In this document: positions 1 through 10,064 of the stretch, in pieces
Numbering within the stretch: the stretch's first letter is position 1
Layout: each line of letters starts with the position of its first letter
Source of the DNA: DATDOY01 sp035293045
GTDB taxonomy: Bacteria > Actinomycetota > Acidimicrobiia > IMCC26256 > JACPCJ01
Assembly: GCA_035293045.1 (NCBI GenBank)
Contig: DATDOY010000040.1
Span: 1 to 11,357, forward strand
DNA: 11,357 nt
Direction of reading: 5' to 3'
Program-made: the position numbers and the translations under genes
Notes under the pieces: generated by a model
Seen by the model: the letters and a program-made list of their open reading frames with translations, nothing else
Told to the model about the DNA's origin: nothing
Database searches by the model: none

Positions 1-158
1 GGGTTGTGAACCGGGTCGCCCACCGGGGCGCCCGGGTCGTTGCCGTTGGATGGGCAGTCGATGACATCCTGTTCTGCGAGCGACGGACTTGCCGTCACAG
101 CCATGATGCCGGAGGCGGCAAGAGCGCTCGCCGCCAGAAGACGAGTCAGCTTGCGCAT
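1..158 (-). CDS. Predicted secreted protein, 5' part only (runs off the left edge)
   Basis: The ATG at 158-156 opens a frame with no stop for 52 codons down to the window edge. It starts MRKLTRLLAASALAASGIMA and continues VTASPSLAEQ, a classic signal peptide: basic n-region (RKLTR), a hydrophobic alanine/leucine core, and a likely signal peptidase I site SLA|EQ near residues 28/29. The visible mature part (residues 29-52) is polar, with one cysteine (C35) and Gly/Pro/Asp-rich sequence, as in a linker or the start of an extracellular domain. A purine-rich ribosome-binding site (AAAGGAGAG on the minus strand, about 171-179) lies roughly ten bases upstream. It is the first gene after rpoC, where rpsL often follows in other bacteria. 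I do not recognise the family, and too little is visible to infer a function. The export signal is well supported; everything else is open. Confidence 0.7.
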   Translation of the reverse strand, partial: MRKLTRLLAASALAASGIMAVTASPSLAEQDVIDCPSNGNDPGAPVGDPVHN

Positions 159-420
159 GATTCCGCCCTCTCCTTTGTGGTTGGGCCGCCCGCGGTGGGT
201 GTGACGGCAGTCACGCTTCCTGTTCTCTTTACGAATCATCTCGCTAGGCGTCGCGGCATTTTCTCGACAGAATTTGAGCCTGACGCAGCCACCCGCGCGC
301 GCAGAGCGGTCAAAGGGGGCAGGTCACACATCTTGGACGCCGTCGAATCGTACGGAGCGTGGGCGCGCCGCGATACACCCGATCGGGGGGTCTTCTGACT
401 GATCGTCAGATCACACCGAG
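159..420. other. Non-coding spacer between rpoC terminator and next gene
   Basis: No credible coding region. Apart from the CRP-like palindrome at 200-215 and the ribosome-binding site near 171-179, it holds a small inverted repeat TCTGAC/GTCAGA (394-399 / 405-410), a short palindrome CCCGATCGGG (378-387), and a minus-strand TTCGTAAAGAGAACA (221-235) that resembles a sequence upstream of rpoC. No minus-strand promoter stands out: a TTGACC near 307-312 has no good -10 at the right distance. Confidence 0.5.
200..215. promoter_or_regulatory. CRP/FNR-type palindrome upstream of the secreted-protein gene
   Basis: The plus strand reads TGTGA-CGGCAG-TCACG. The outer half-sites match the CRP-family pattern TGTGA-N6-TCACA except for the last base, and the core GTGAC-N4-GTCAC is a perfect inverted repeat (201-205 / 210-214). 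It is centred about 50 bp upstream of the ATG at 158, in the spacer after the rpoC terminator. Actinomycetes have CRP-family regulators (GlxR, Crp) that bind this type of site. Chance occurrence cannot be excluded, and no confident promoter is placed nearby, so whether it would activate or repress is unknown. Confidence 0.4.
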
Positions 421-464
421 GGTGTGCGTGTCAGCCCGGCGTGAGCCGGGCTGACACGCACACC
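421..464 (-). terminator. Long perfect hairpin directly after rpoC (probable terminator)
   Basis: Arms 421-440 and 445-464 are perfect reverse complements (20 bp) around a 4-nt loop (TCAC in the transcript). The stem is GC-rich and begins three bases after the rpoC stop codon (468-470). No T-tract follows on the minus strand, so this is the U-less type of terminator hairpin often proposed in actinomycetes. It could also be an RNA-stabilising 3' end. The sequence CACACC at 412-417 repeats the last bases of the distal arm and could pair with 421-426 instead, giving a minor competing structure. Confidence 0.8.
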
Positions 465-467
465 GTC

Positions 468-4550
<4,083 letters not shown>

Positions 4551-4560
4551 AGGACGTCGC

Positions 4561-4567
4561 CTCCCTC
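4561..4567 (-). promoter_or_regulatory. Ribosome-binding site fixing the rpoC TTG start
   Basis: The minus strand reads GAGGGAG (extending to GAGGGAGG), 10 nt before TTG at 4550-4548. There is no in-frame ATG or GTG nearby that would preserve the conserved N-terminus, so this site supports the TTG start. Confidence 0.6.
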
Positions 4568-4645
4568 ATCGTGTTCTCTTACGAACTTTGTTTCTCTACT
4601 CACCCTCAGCCGAGGTTGAGCAACAACGTTCGCTGTGACCTTCTG

Positions 4646-7600
4646 TCAGAGCCGGCTGGGTTCGCGTGAGCGTTCGTCTTCCTCGTCGGTGCCCCGTTCG
4701 GGACGCGACAGGTCGATGCCCAGCTCCTCTTGCGTGCGGTACACGTCTTCGTCGAGCTCCCGCATCTCGATCTGTTCACCGGAGCGGGAGAGCACCTCGA
4801 CGTTGAGGCACAGAGCCTGCATCTCCTTGATGAGCACCTTGAAGCTCTCGGGGATGCCCGGCTCGGGGATGTTCTCGCCCTTGACGATGGCCTCGTAGAC
4901 CTTCACGCGGCCGAGGACGTCGTCGGACTTGATGGTGAGCAGCTCCTGGAGCGCGTAGGCGGCGCCGTACGCCTCGAGCGCCCACACCTCCATCTCGCCG
5001 AACCGCTGACCGCCGAACTGCGCCTTCCCGCCCAGCGGCTGCTGGGTGATCATCGAGTACGGGCCGGTCGAACGGGCGTGGATCTTGTCGTCGACGAGGT
5101 GGGCGAGCTTCAGGATGTACATGTAGCCCACGGTCACCTTGCGGTCGAAGGACTCGCCGGTACGGCCGTCGTAGAGCACGGCCTTGCCGTCTTCGTCGAC
5201 CAGCCGCTGACCGTCGGCACCATCGGGGTGCATGGTGGTGAAGATCTGGCGGATCGTCGGCTTGCCCGGGGTGGTGTCCTCGTCCCAGTGCGCGCCGTCG
5301 AAGACCGGGCTGCTCACCCACACGGCCGGCTCGAGCCGCGGCGAGGTGGCGTTGTCGTGGACGGGCTGGGTCGGCTCGTCGCCCCACCCGTGGCGCGCGG
5401 CGTATCCGAGGTGCGCCTCGAGGACCTGCCCGACGTTCATCCGGGACGGCACGCCGAGGGGGTTGAGGATGATGTCGATCGGCGTCCCGTCGGCGAGGTG
5501 CGGCATGTCCTCCATCGGCAGGATCTTGGAGATGACGCCCTTGTTGCCGTGGCGACCGGCGAGCTTGTCGCCCTCGTTGATCTTGCGCTTCTGGGCGACG
5601 TAGACGCGCACCAACTGGTTGACGCCCGGGCTCAGCTCGTGACCGTCCTCGCGGGAGAAGACGCGCACGTCGATGACCGTGCCGGTCTCGCCGTGCGGGA
5701 CCTTCAGCGACGTGTCGCGGACCTCCCGCGCCTTTTCACCGAAGATGGCCCGCAGGAGCCGCTCTTCGGGAGTCAGCTCGGTCTCGCCCTTGGGCGTGAC
5801 CTTGCCGACCAGCACATCGCCGGGGCCGACCTCGGCGCCGATCCGCACGATCCCCCGCTCGTCGAGGTCCTTCAGGATCTCCTCGGAGAGGTTGGGGATG
5901 TCACGGGTGATCTCCTCGGCGCCCAGCTTCGTGTCGCGGGCGTCGATCTCGTGCTCTTGGATGTGGATCGACGTGAGCACGTCGTCGCGCACCAAGCGGC
6001 TCGAGAGGATGATGGCGTCCTCGAAGTTGTGGCCGTCCCATGACATGAACGCCGTGAGCAGGTTCTTGCCGAGGGCGATCTCGCCCTGGTCGGTCGACGG
6101 GCCGTCGGCGAGGACGTCGCCCTTCTTGACGCGCTGGCCTTCTTCGACGGCCGGCCGCTGGTTGATCGATGTGTCCTGGTTGGAACGCCGGAACTTGTAG
6201 AGGCGGTAGCTCTTCTTGCCGAGGTCGCGGTCGTTGGGGCCGGTCTGCCCGGCCTCGTACTCGACGATGATGGCGTCGCCACCGACTTCGGTCACGACAC
6301 CCCGACCCTCGGCGAGAACGAGGTCGCCGGCGTCGCGTGCGGCGCGCTCTTCGACGCCCGTCCCGATGAACGGGGCCTCGGGCTTCACGAGCGGCACGGC
6401 CTGGCGCTGCATGTTGGATCCCATGAGCGCCCGGTTGGCGTCGTCGTGCTCGAGGAACGGGATGAGGGCCGTCGCCACCGACACGATCTGCTTGGGCGAG
6501 ACGTCCATGTAGTCGACGCGCTCGGGCTCGACGAACGCCACCTCGCCCTTGCGGGCGCGCACGAGGACGCGGTCGCTCTTGAAGCGGCCGTTCTCCTCGA
6601 TCTCGGCGTTGGCCTGGGCGATGACGTGGCGGTCCTCGTCGTCGGCCGTCAGCCAGTCGATCTGGTCGGTGACGCGGCCCACCTCGACCTTGCGGTAGGG
6701 CGTCTCGATGAAGCCGAACCGGTTGACCCGCGCGTACGTGGACAGCGAGCCGATCAGGCCGATGTTCGGGCCCTCCGGCGTCTCGATCGGGCACATCCGG
6801 CCGTAGTGGCTCGGGTGGACGTCGCGGACCTCGAACCCGGCCCGCTCACGCGAGAGACCGCCCGGCCCGAGGGCCGAGAGGCGGCGTCGGTGCGTGAGGC
6901 CGGCGAGCGGGTTGGTCTGGTCCATGAACTGGCTGAGCTGGCTGGACCCGAAGAACTCCTTGATCGCCGCGACGACCGGGCGGATGTTGATCAGGGTCTG
7001 GGGCGTGATGGCCTCGACGTCCTGGGTCGTCATGCGCTCGCGCACGACGCGCTCCATCCGCGAGAGACCGATCCGCACCTGGTTCTGGATCAGTTCGCCC
7101 ACCGTGCGGACGCGCCGGTTGCCGAAGTGGTCGATGTCGTCGTCCCAGTAGTCGGCCTCGCCGTAGTGCAGCTTCACGAGGTAGCTCACCGTCGACAGGA
7201 CGTCGGCCCGCGTGAGGGTCATGTCGTCTTGCTTGGGCGTCTTCTCGCCGTGTCGCTTGAGGGTGTCGGCGAGCGCGCCGTACTCGTCGCCGAGCTTCTT
7301 GCCGACCTTGTAGCGACCCACCTTGGCGAGGTCGTAGCGCTTCGAGTTGAAGAACAGGCTCTGGAGCAGGCCCTTGGCCGACTCGACCGTGGGGGGCTCG
7401 CCGGGACGGAGCTTGCGGTAGATCTCGACGAAGGCGTCGTCGACCGTGGCCGTCGTGTCCTTGTCGATGGTGTTCAGCATCACCTCGTAGGGCTCGCCTC
7501 GCTCGTTGGTGATGAGCGACGCCAGCTCTTCGCGGCTCTCGCCGAAGTCGAGGGCTTTGAGGAAGATGGTGACCGGGATCTTGCGCTTGCGGTCGATGCG

Positions 7601-8137
7601 GACGACGACGACGTCCTTCTTGTCGACCTCGAACTCGAGCCACGCCCCGCGCGCCGGGATGACCTTGGCGTCGTAGATGTCGCGCTCGGGGTTGGTGCGG
7701 TCGGCGTTGACGCCGAAGTAGACCCCGGGCGAGCGGACGAGCTGGCTCACGACCACGCGCTCGGTGCCGTTGATGATGAAGGTTCCCTTGTCGGTCATCA
7801 TCGGGAACTCGCCCATGAAGACCGTCTGCTCCTTGATCTCGCCGGTCTGGCGATTCATGAAGCGGGCGGTGACAAAGAGCGGACGCGAGTAGGTCAGGTC
7901 CTTCTCGCGGCACTCCTCGATCGAGTACTTCGGCGGCTCGAACACATGCTCGGCGAGCTCGAGTTCGAGGTTCTCGGTGAAGTCCTTGATCGGGGAGATC
8001 TCATTGAGGACCTCCGCCACACCGTCGCGGAGGAACCAATCAAAACTGTCCCGCTGGACCGCAATCAGGTCCGGAAGCGGAAGGGGTTCTCCGAGGCTGG
8101 CGAACGAAAAACGTTCGCGGGTCGCGGAACGAGCCAC
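4646..8137 (-). CDS. rpoB: DNA-directed RNA polymerase subunit beta
   Basis: The beta subunit of RNA polymerase binds beta' to build the catalytic cleft and carries the rifampicin pocket. The length is 1163 residues from the chosen GTG at 8137. A GTG three codons upstream (8146) keeps the frame but overlaps the AAGGAG ribosome-binding site, whereas 8137 has 8-nt spacing. Visible landmarks are the family N-terminus (FSFASLGEPLPLPDL), the rifampicin region GSSQLSQFMDQTNPLAGLTH followed by RRRLSALGPGGL (about 397-428), YGRMCPIETPEGPNIGLIGS (445-464), the KLAGRHGNKG active-site region (858-867), and a C-terminal segment containing LCLNVEVLSRSG and ending in a charged tail. Residues equivalent to E. 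coli Q513, D516, H526, R529, S531 and L533 are the usual sensitive-type ones (Q403, D406, H416, R419, S421, L423). The position equivalent to N518 is threonine (T408). Two promoter-like sequences lie upstream; rpoC follows. Confidence 0.98.
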   Translation of the reverse strand: MARSATRERFSFASLGEPLPLPDLIAVQRDSFDWFLRDGVAEVLNEISPIKDFTENLELELAEHVFEPPKYSIEECREKDLTYSRPLFVTARFMNRQTGEIKEQTVFMGEFPMMTDKGTFIINGTERVVVSQLVRSPGVYFGVNADRTNPERDIYDAKVIPARGAWLEFEVDKKDVVVVRIDRKRKIPVTIFLKALDFGESREELASLITNERGEPYEVMLNTIDKDTTATVDDAFVEIYRKLRPGEPPTVESAKGLLQSLFFNSKRYDLAKVGRYKVGKKLGDEYGALADTLKRHGEKTPKQDDMTLTRADVLSTVSYLVKLHYGEADYWDDDIDHFGNRRVRTVGELIQNQVRIGLSRMERVVRERMTTQDVEAITPQTLINIRPVVAAIKEFFGSSQLSQFMDQTNPLAGLTHRRRLSALGPGGLSRERAGFEVRDVHPSHYGRMCPIETPEGPNIGLIGSLSTYARVNRFGFIETPYRKVEVGRVTDQIDWLTADDEDRHVIAQANAEIEENGRFKSDRVLVRARKGEVAFVEPERVDYMDVSPKQIVSVATALIPFLEHDDANRALMGSNMQRQAVPLVKPEAPFIGTGVEERAARDAGDLVLAEGRGVVTEVGGDAIIVEYEAGQTGPNDRDLGKKSYRLYKFRRSNQDTSINQRPAVEEGQRVKKGDVLADGPSTDQGEIALGKNLLTAFMSWDGHNFEDAIILSSRLVRDDVLTSIHIQEHEIDARDTKLGAEEITRDIPNLSEEILKDLDERGIVRIGAEVGPGDVLVGKVTPKGETELTPEERLLRAIFGEKAREVRDTSLKVPHGETGTVIDVRVFSREDGHELSPGVNQLVRVYVAQKRKINEGDKLAGRHGNKGVISKILPMEDMPHLADGTPIDIILNPLGVPSRMNVGQVLEAHLGYAARHGWGDEPTQPVHDNATSPRLEPAVWVSSPVFDGAHWDEDTTPGKPTIRQIFTTMHPDGADGQRLVDEDGKAVLYDGRTGESFDRKVTVGYMYILKLAHLVDDKIHARSTGPYSMITQQPLGGKAQFGGQRFGEMEVWALEAYGAAYALQELLTIKSDDVLGRVKVYEAIVKGENIPEPGIPESFKVLIKEMQALCLNVEVLSRSGEQIEMRELDEDVYRTQEELGIDLSRPERGTDEEDERSREPSRL

Positions 8138-8145
8138 AGGCCTCA

Positions 8146-8151
8146 CTCCTT
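8146..8151 (-). promoter_or_regulatory. Ribosome-binding site deciding the rpoB start
   Basis: The minus strand reads AAGGAG and is followed by 8 nt and then GTG (8137-8135). The other candidate GTG (8146-8144) shares its first base with this site, which would leave no spacing. The downstream start is therefore preferred. Confidence 0.65.
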
Positions 8152-8225
8152 ACAGGGCGCGCGAAAAGGACAGAGATTTTCCGGTCAAAAGCGAAGACGC
8201 GGAACGACGGGCACGGCGACAGGCA

Positions 8226-8254
8226 AGCCTAGTCGGAACCGCGTACGCGCGCAA
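8226..8254 (-). promoter_or_regulatory. Candidate rpoB-proximal promoter (P2)
   Basis: On the minus strand TTGCGC (8254-8249), a 17-bp spacer and TAGGCT (8231-8226) match the actinobacterial housekeeping layout TTGNNN-N17-TANNNT. Initiation would be near 8219, giving an 80-nt leader to rpoB. The -35 is weaker than in P1 and chance matches are possible. Confidence 0.45.
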
Positions 8255-8267
8255 CACGACACCTCCA

Positions 8268-8283
8268 CGAACCCTCAGGTTCG
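8268..8283 (-). other. Small hairpin in the rpoB leader
   Basis: CGAACC (8268-8273) and GGTTCG (8278-8283) are perfect 6-bp arms around a 4-nt loop. The hairpin lies between the two candidate rpoB promoters, inside any transcript that starts at P1 or reads through from rplL. A second 5-bp stem, CCGGG/CCCGG, is at 8306-8310 / 8316-8320. Neither has a U-tract. They may be attenuation or processing structures, or have no function. Confidence 0.3.
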
Positions 8284-8334
8284 AGAGGCGCCGGTCTGAG
8301 CTGCGCCGGGTGGTGCCCGGATTGTCCGCCGCGG

Positions 8335-8363
8335 AGGATACGCCCCGACCCCTGATGGGTCAA
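8335..8363 (-). promoter_or_regulatory. Strong sigma-70-type promoter for rpoB-rpoC (P1)
   Basis: On the minus strand TTGACC (8363-8358), exactly 17 bp, then TATCCT (8340-8335). This is very close to the housekeeping consensus and sits in the rplL-rpoB spacer. Transcription would begin near 8328, about 190 nt upstream of rpoB. A 5-bp inverted repeat GACCC/GGGTC (8347-8351 / 8357-8361) overlaps the -35 and the spacer and could be an operator. A promoter here would let rpoBC be expressed separately from rplJL. Confidence 0.7.
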
Positions 8364-8372
8364 GGATCCTCT

Positions 8373-8390
8373 GTGACGACCCGTCGTCGC
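8373..8390 (-). other. Imperfect hairpin after rplL (possible attenuator)
   Basis: GACGAC (8375-8380) and GTCGTC (8383-8388) are perfect arms, extended outward by one G-T wobble and one G-C pair (8373/8390). The loop is very tight unless the inner pairs open. It lies 25 bases after the rplL stop and just upstream of the P1 -35. In E. coli an attenuator and an RNase III site occupy the rplL-rpoB gap; this could be an analogous partial terminator, but the structure is modest. Confidence 0.3.
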
Positions 8391-8415
8391 GTTGACCGTT
8401 ATGTTCGCTTCCGGG

Positions 8416-8805
8416 CTACTTGAGCTCGACGGTGGCGCCGGCGCCTTCGAGCTGCGCCTTGGCCTTCTCGGCGTCCTCTTTCGAGGCGCCTTCGAGCACC
8501 GTGCCCGGGGCGTTGTCGACCAGCTCCTTCGCCTCTTTCAGGCCGAGGCTGGTGAGCGTGCGGACTTCCTTGATCACCTGGATCTTCTTGTCGCCCGCAC
8601 CCGTGATGACGACGTCGAAAGAATCCTTCTCCTCCTCGCCGCCGCCGGTGTCGCCGCCGCCAGCCGCCGGTGCGGCCGCGACCGCCACGGGCGCTGCCGC
8701 CTCGACGTCGAACTCCTCCTCGAACGCCTTGAGGAACTCGTTCAGCTCGAGGACGGTCATCTCCTTGAAGACGTCCAGGAGTTCTGTGGTGCTCATCTTC
8801 GCCAT
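8416..8805 (-). CDS. rplL: 50S ribosomal protein L7/L12 (bL12)
   Basis: L7/L12 is the multicopy stalk protein that recruits translation GTPases (IF2, EF-Tu, EF-G) to the ribosome and stimulates GTP hydrolysis. The 129 residues show three parts: an N-terminal helical dimerisation domain (about 1-33, STTELLDVFKEMTVLELNEF), a flexible Ala/Gly/Glu hinge (about 34-60) with a GGGDTGGGEEE run, and the globular C-terminal domain (61-129) with the factor-binding helix around IQVIKEVRTLTSLGLKEAK (75-93). ATG at 8805 is preceded by GGGAGAG at good spacing; an in-frame ATG three codons in is less likely because MAK is the usual family start. It follows rplJ by 36 bp, almost certainly in one transcript, which allows L12 to be made in excess of L10. 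Length and motifs are normal. Confidence 0.97.
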   Translation of the reverse strand: MAKMSTTELLDVFKEMTVLELNEFLKAFEEEFDVEAAAPVAVAAAPAAGGGDTGGGEEEKDSFDVVITGAGDKKIQVIKEVRTLTSLGLKEAKELVDNAPGTVLEGASKEDAEKAKAQLEGAGATVELK

Positions 8806-8841
8806 TGCGTGTCTCTCCCTTTGGTTACTGAGATCTGGTGA

Positions 8842-9747
8842 CTATTCGGAGGCTCCGGCGGATTCGCCGGCAGACGGCTTCTCCTCCGCCTCGTCGGACG
8901 CCGCTTCGGGACTGACAACCTCGGCTGACTCGTCAGCCGAGGTACCGCTATCGGCGGCGTCCTCCTCAGACGTCGTCGTCGCCGCTTCCGGCGCTTCCGC
9001 CCCGGCTTCTTTTGCCTCAGCGCCACTCTCGGCCGCCGGTTCCGGCGAACCGGCGTCCTCGGCGGCTGCCTCGGGCGCGTCCGCGCCCTCGGCCGCTGGC
9101 GCAGCTTCATCGGCCACCGTTGCGTCCACCGCGTCGGCTGACGCTTCCCCTTCAGTGCCGCCCTTGACAGCCTCTCCGTCGGCCGCGGCTTCCGGGGCCT
9201 CTGGCTCGGCGGCGGGGAGTTCCTCGCCGCCGGCGACGCGCTGGTCGATGAGGGCCTTCAGGCCATAGGCCATGTTGCGGGGGATGGCCGAGAGCAGGCT
9301 GGCCGTCTTGTACATCGGGGCCTTGAACACGCCGGCAATCTTCGCCAGCAGCTCGTCCCGGCTCGGAAGGCTCGCGATGGCGGTGACCTGTTCGGCCGTG
9401 ATGATCTGGCCTTCAAGGAGGCCGCCCTTGACGACGAGGGCGTCGTTGGTGCGAGCGAAGTCGCGGATGGCCTTGGCGGCGCCGACGATGTCGCCGTCGA
9501 CGAAGGCCCACGCCGTCGGACCCACGAGAAGGTCGGTCAGCTCGCCGAGTTCGGCCGACTGGACGGCCCGGATGGCCAGGGTGTTCTTGTAGATCGTGTA
9601 GGTCGTGCCCGAGTCGCGGAGCGCGGCACGGAGGCGGGCGATCTCGGTCACGGTGAGGCCGCGGTACTCGGTCAGCACGGCGGCGTTCGAGGACGTGAGC
9701 TTGCCTTTGATCTCTTCGACTGCGGCGACCTTTTCCGGCCTCGCCAT
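8842..9747 (-). CDS. rplJ: 50S ribosomal protein L10 (uL10) with long acidic C-terminal tail
   Basis: L10 anchors the stalk: its N-terminal domain binds 23S rRNA with L11, and its C-terminal helix holds L7/L12 dimers. Residues 1-172 are a full bacterial L10 core (MARPEKVAAVEEIKGKL, then AVLTEYRGLTVTEIARLR, YTIYKNTLAIRA near 50-61, LVVKGGLLEG near 104-113, and the L12-binding helix about 131-172). Bacterial L10 is usually about 165-180 residues; this one has 301. Residues 173-301 are low complexity, rich in Ala, Glu, Asp, Ser and Pro, with about 38 acidic residues against three lysines and no arginine, and so are probably disordered. The extension is in frame, uses the same GC-rich codons as its neighbours and ends at TAG, so it does not look like a frameshift. 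ATG at 9747 follows AAGGGG. An L10-leader-like RNA and a promoter lie upstream. Confidence 0.96.
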   Translation of the reverse strand: MARPEKVAAVEEIKGKLTSSNAAVLTEYRGLTVTEIARLRAALRDSGTTYTIYKNTLAIRAVQSAELGELTDLLVGPTAWAFVDGDIVGAAKAIRDFARTNDALVVKGGLLEGQIITAEQVTAIASLPSRDELLAKIAGVFKAPMYKTASLLSAIPRNMAYGLKALIDQRVAGGEELPAAEPEAPEAAADGEAVKGGTEGEASADAVDATVADEAAPAAEGADAPEAAAEDAGSPEPAAESGAEAKEAGAEAPEAATTTSEEDAADSGTSADESAEVVSPEAASDEAEEKPSAGESAGASE

Positions 9748-9764
9748 GGGTGTTCCCCTTGCTC

Positions 9765-9900
9765 AACTCACGAGACGCGCGAGGAGCGGCAGGCCAGCCC
9801 AAGGGCAAGCGTGCGTGGCCTCGTTCGGCGGGGCCCCGATCCGGGATTCCCATTACCCCGTCCGGCACGGACGGGACCGAAGGTCTCTGGCTACGACAGG
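9765..9900 (-). ncRNA. Ribosomal protein L10 leader (autoregulatory 5' UTR of rplJ-rplL)
   Basis: The untranslated leader between the rplJ promoter and rplJ begins with GTCGTAGCCAGAGACC, resembling the conserved GUAGACAG-type start of L10 leaders. It then has a short stem GACC-TTC-GGTC (9885-9875), an 8-bp perfect stem with a 3-nt loop (9857-9864 / 9868-9875), and a GTAATGGGAATCCCGGATCGG segment recalling the conserved UUAAU...CCUGCCGAGG part. In other bacteria the L10-L12 complex binds this RNA and lowers rplJL expression. Ends are approximate; a covariance search against RF00557 would settle them. Confidence 0.65.
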
Positions 9901-9906
9901 TGGGTG

Positions 9907-9935
9907 AGTGTAGCGACGTGGGCGCGTGGAACCAA
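9907..9935 (-). promoter_or_regulatory. Promoter of rplJ-rplL
   Basis: On the minus strand TTGGTT (9935-9930), exactly 17 bp, then TACACT (9912-9907), an excellent TANNNT -10. The predicted start near 9900 falls where the L10-leader-like RNA begins, which strengthens the call. It would make rplJL independent of the rplA transcript. Confidence 0.7.
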
Positions 9936-10064
9936 CCTGACCGTCCCCACCGTGGACGGGAGACCATCGCGCGCCCTCGAAACCCCTCAAGTGCACGACC
10001 AGCGACTCCCCGCCGGCGACGATGCCGGACGAGGAGTCTCAAGCCGAAGCCAAGGAAACCCGCG
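9936..10064. other. Spacer after the secreted-protein gene, with a small hairpin
   Basis: No coding region is supported. CCGTCC (9941-9946) and GGACGG (9954-9959) form a 6-bp stem with a 7-nt loop just upstream of the rplJ -35. It could be a weak terminator for the secreted-protein gene. No T-tract follows, and the rest of the stretch shows nothing recognisable. Confidence 0.35.

Noticed and set aside
6..398. Plus-strand 130-codon frame at the left edge
   Set aside because: It lies opposite the signal-peptide gene and the spacer, lacks any domain, and has poor coding character compared with the minus-strand frame, which has a good ribosome-binding site and signal peptide.
8182..8188. TTTTGACC close to rpoB as a third promoter -35
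   Set aside because: The hexamer 17 bp downstream is TTCGCG, not a -10; no acceptable -10 is found at 16-19 bp.
6446..8299. Plus-strand open frame of 617 codons opposite rpoB and its leader
   Set aside because: Shadow of rpoB; biased composition, and it runs through the rpoB promoter region.
9797..9806. GCCC-AA-GGGC inverted repeat in the rplJ leader as a terminator
   Set aside because: The stem is only 4 bp with a 2-nt loop and no T-tract; it is more likely part of the larger leader fold or chance.
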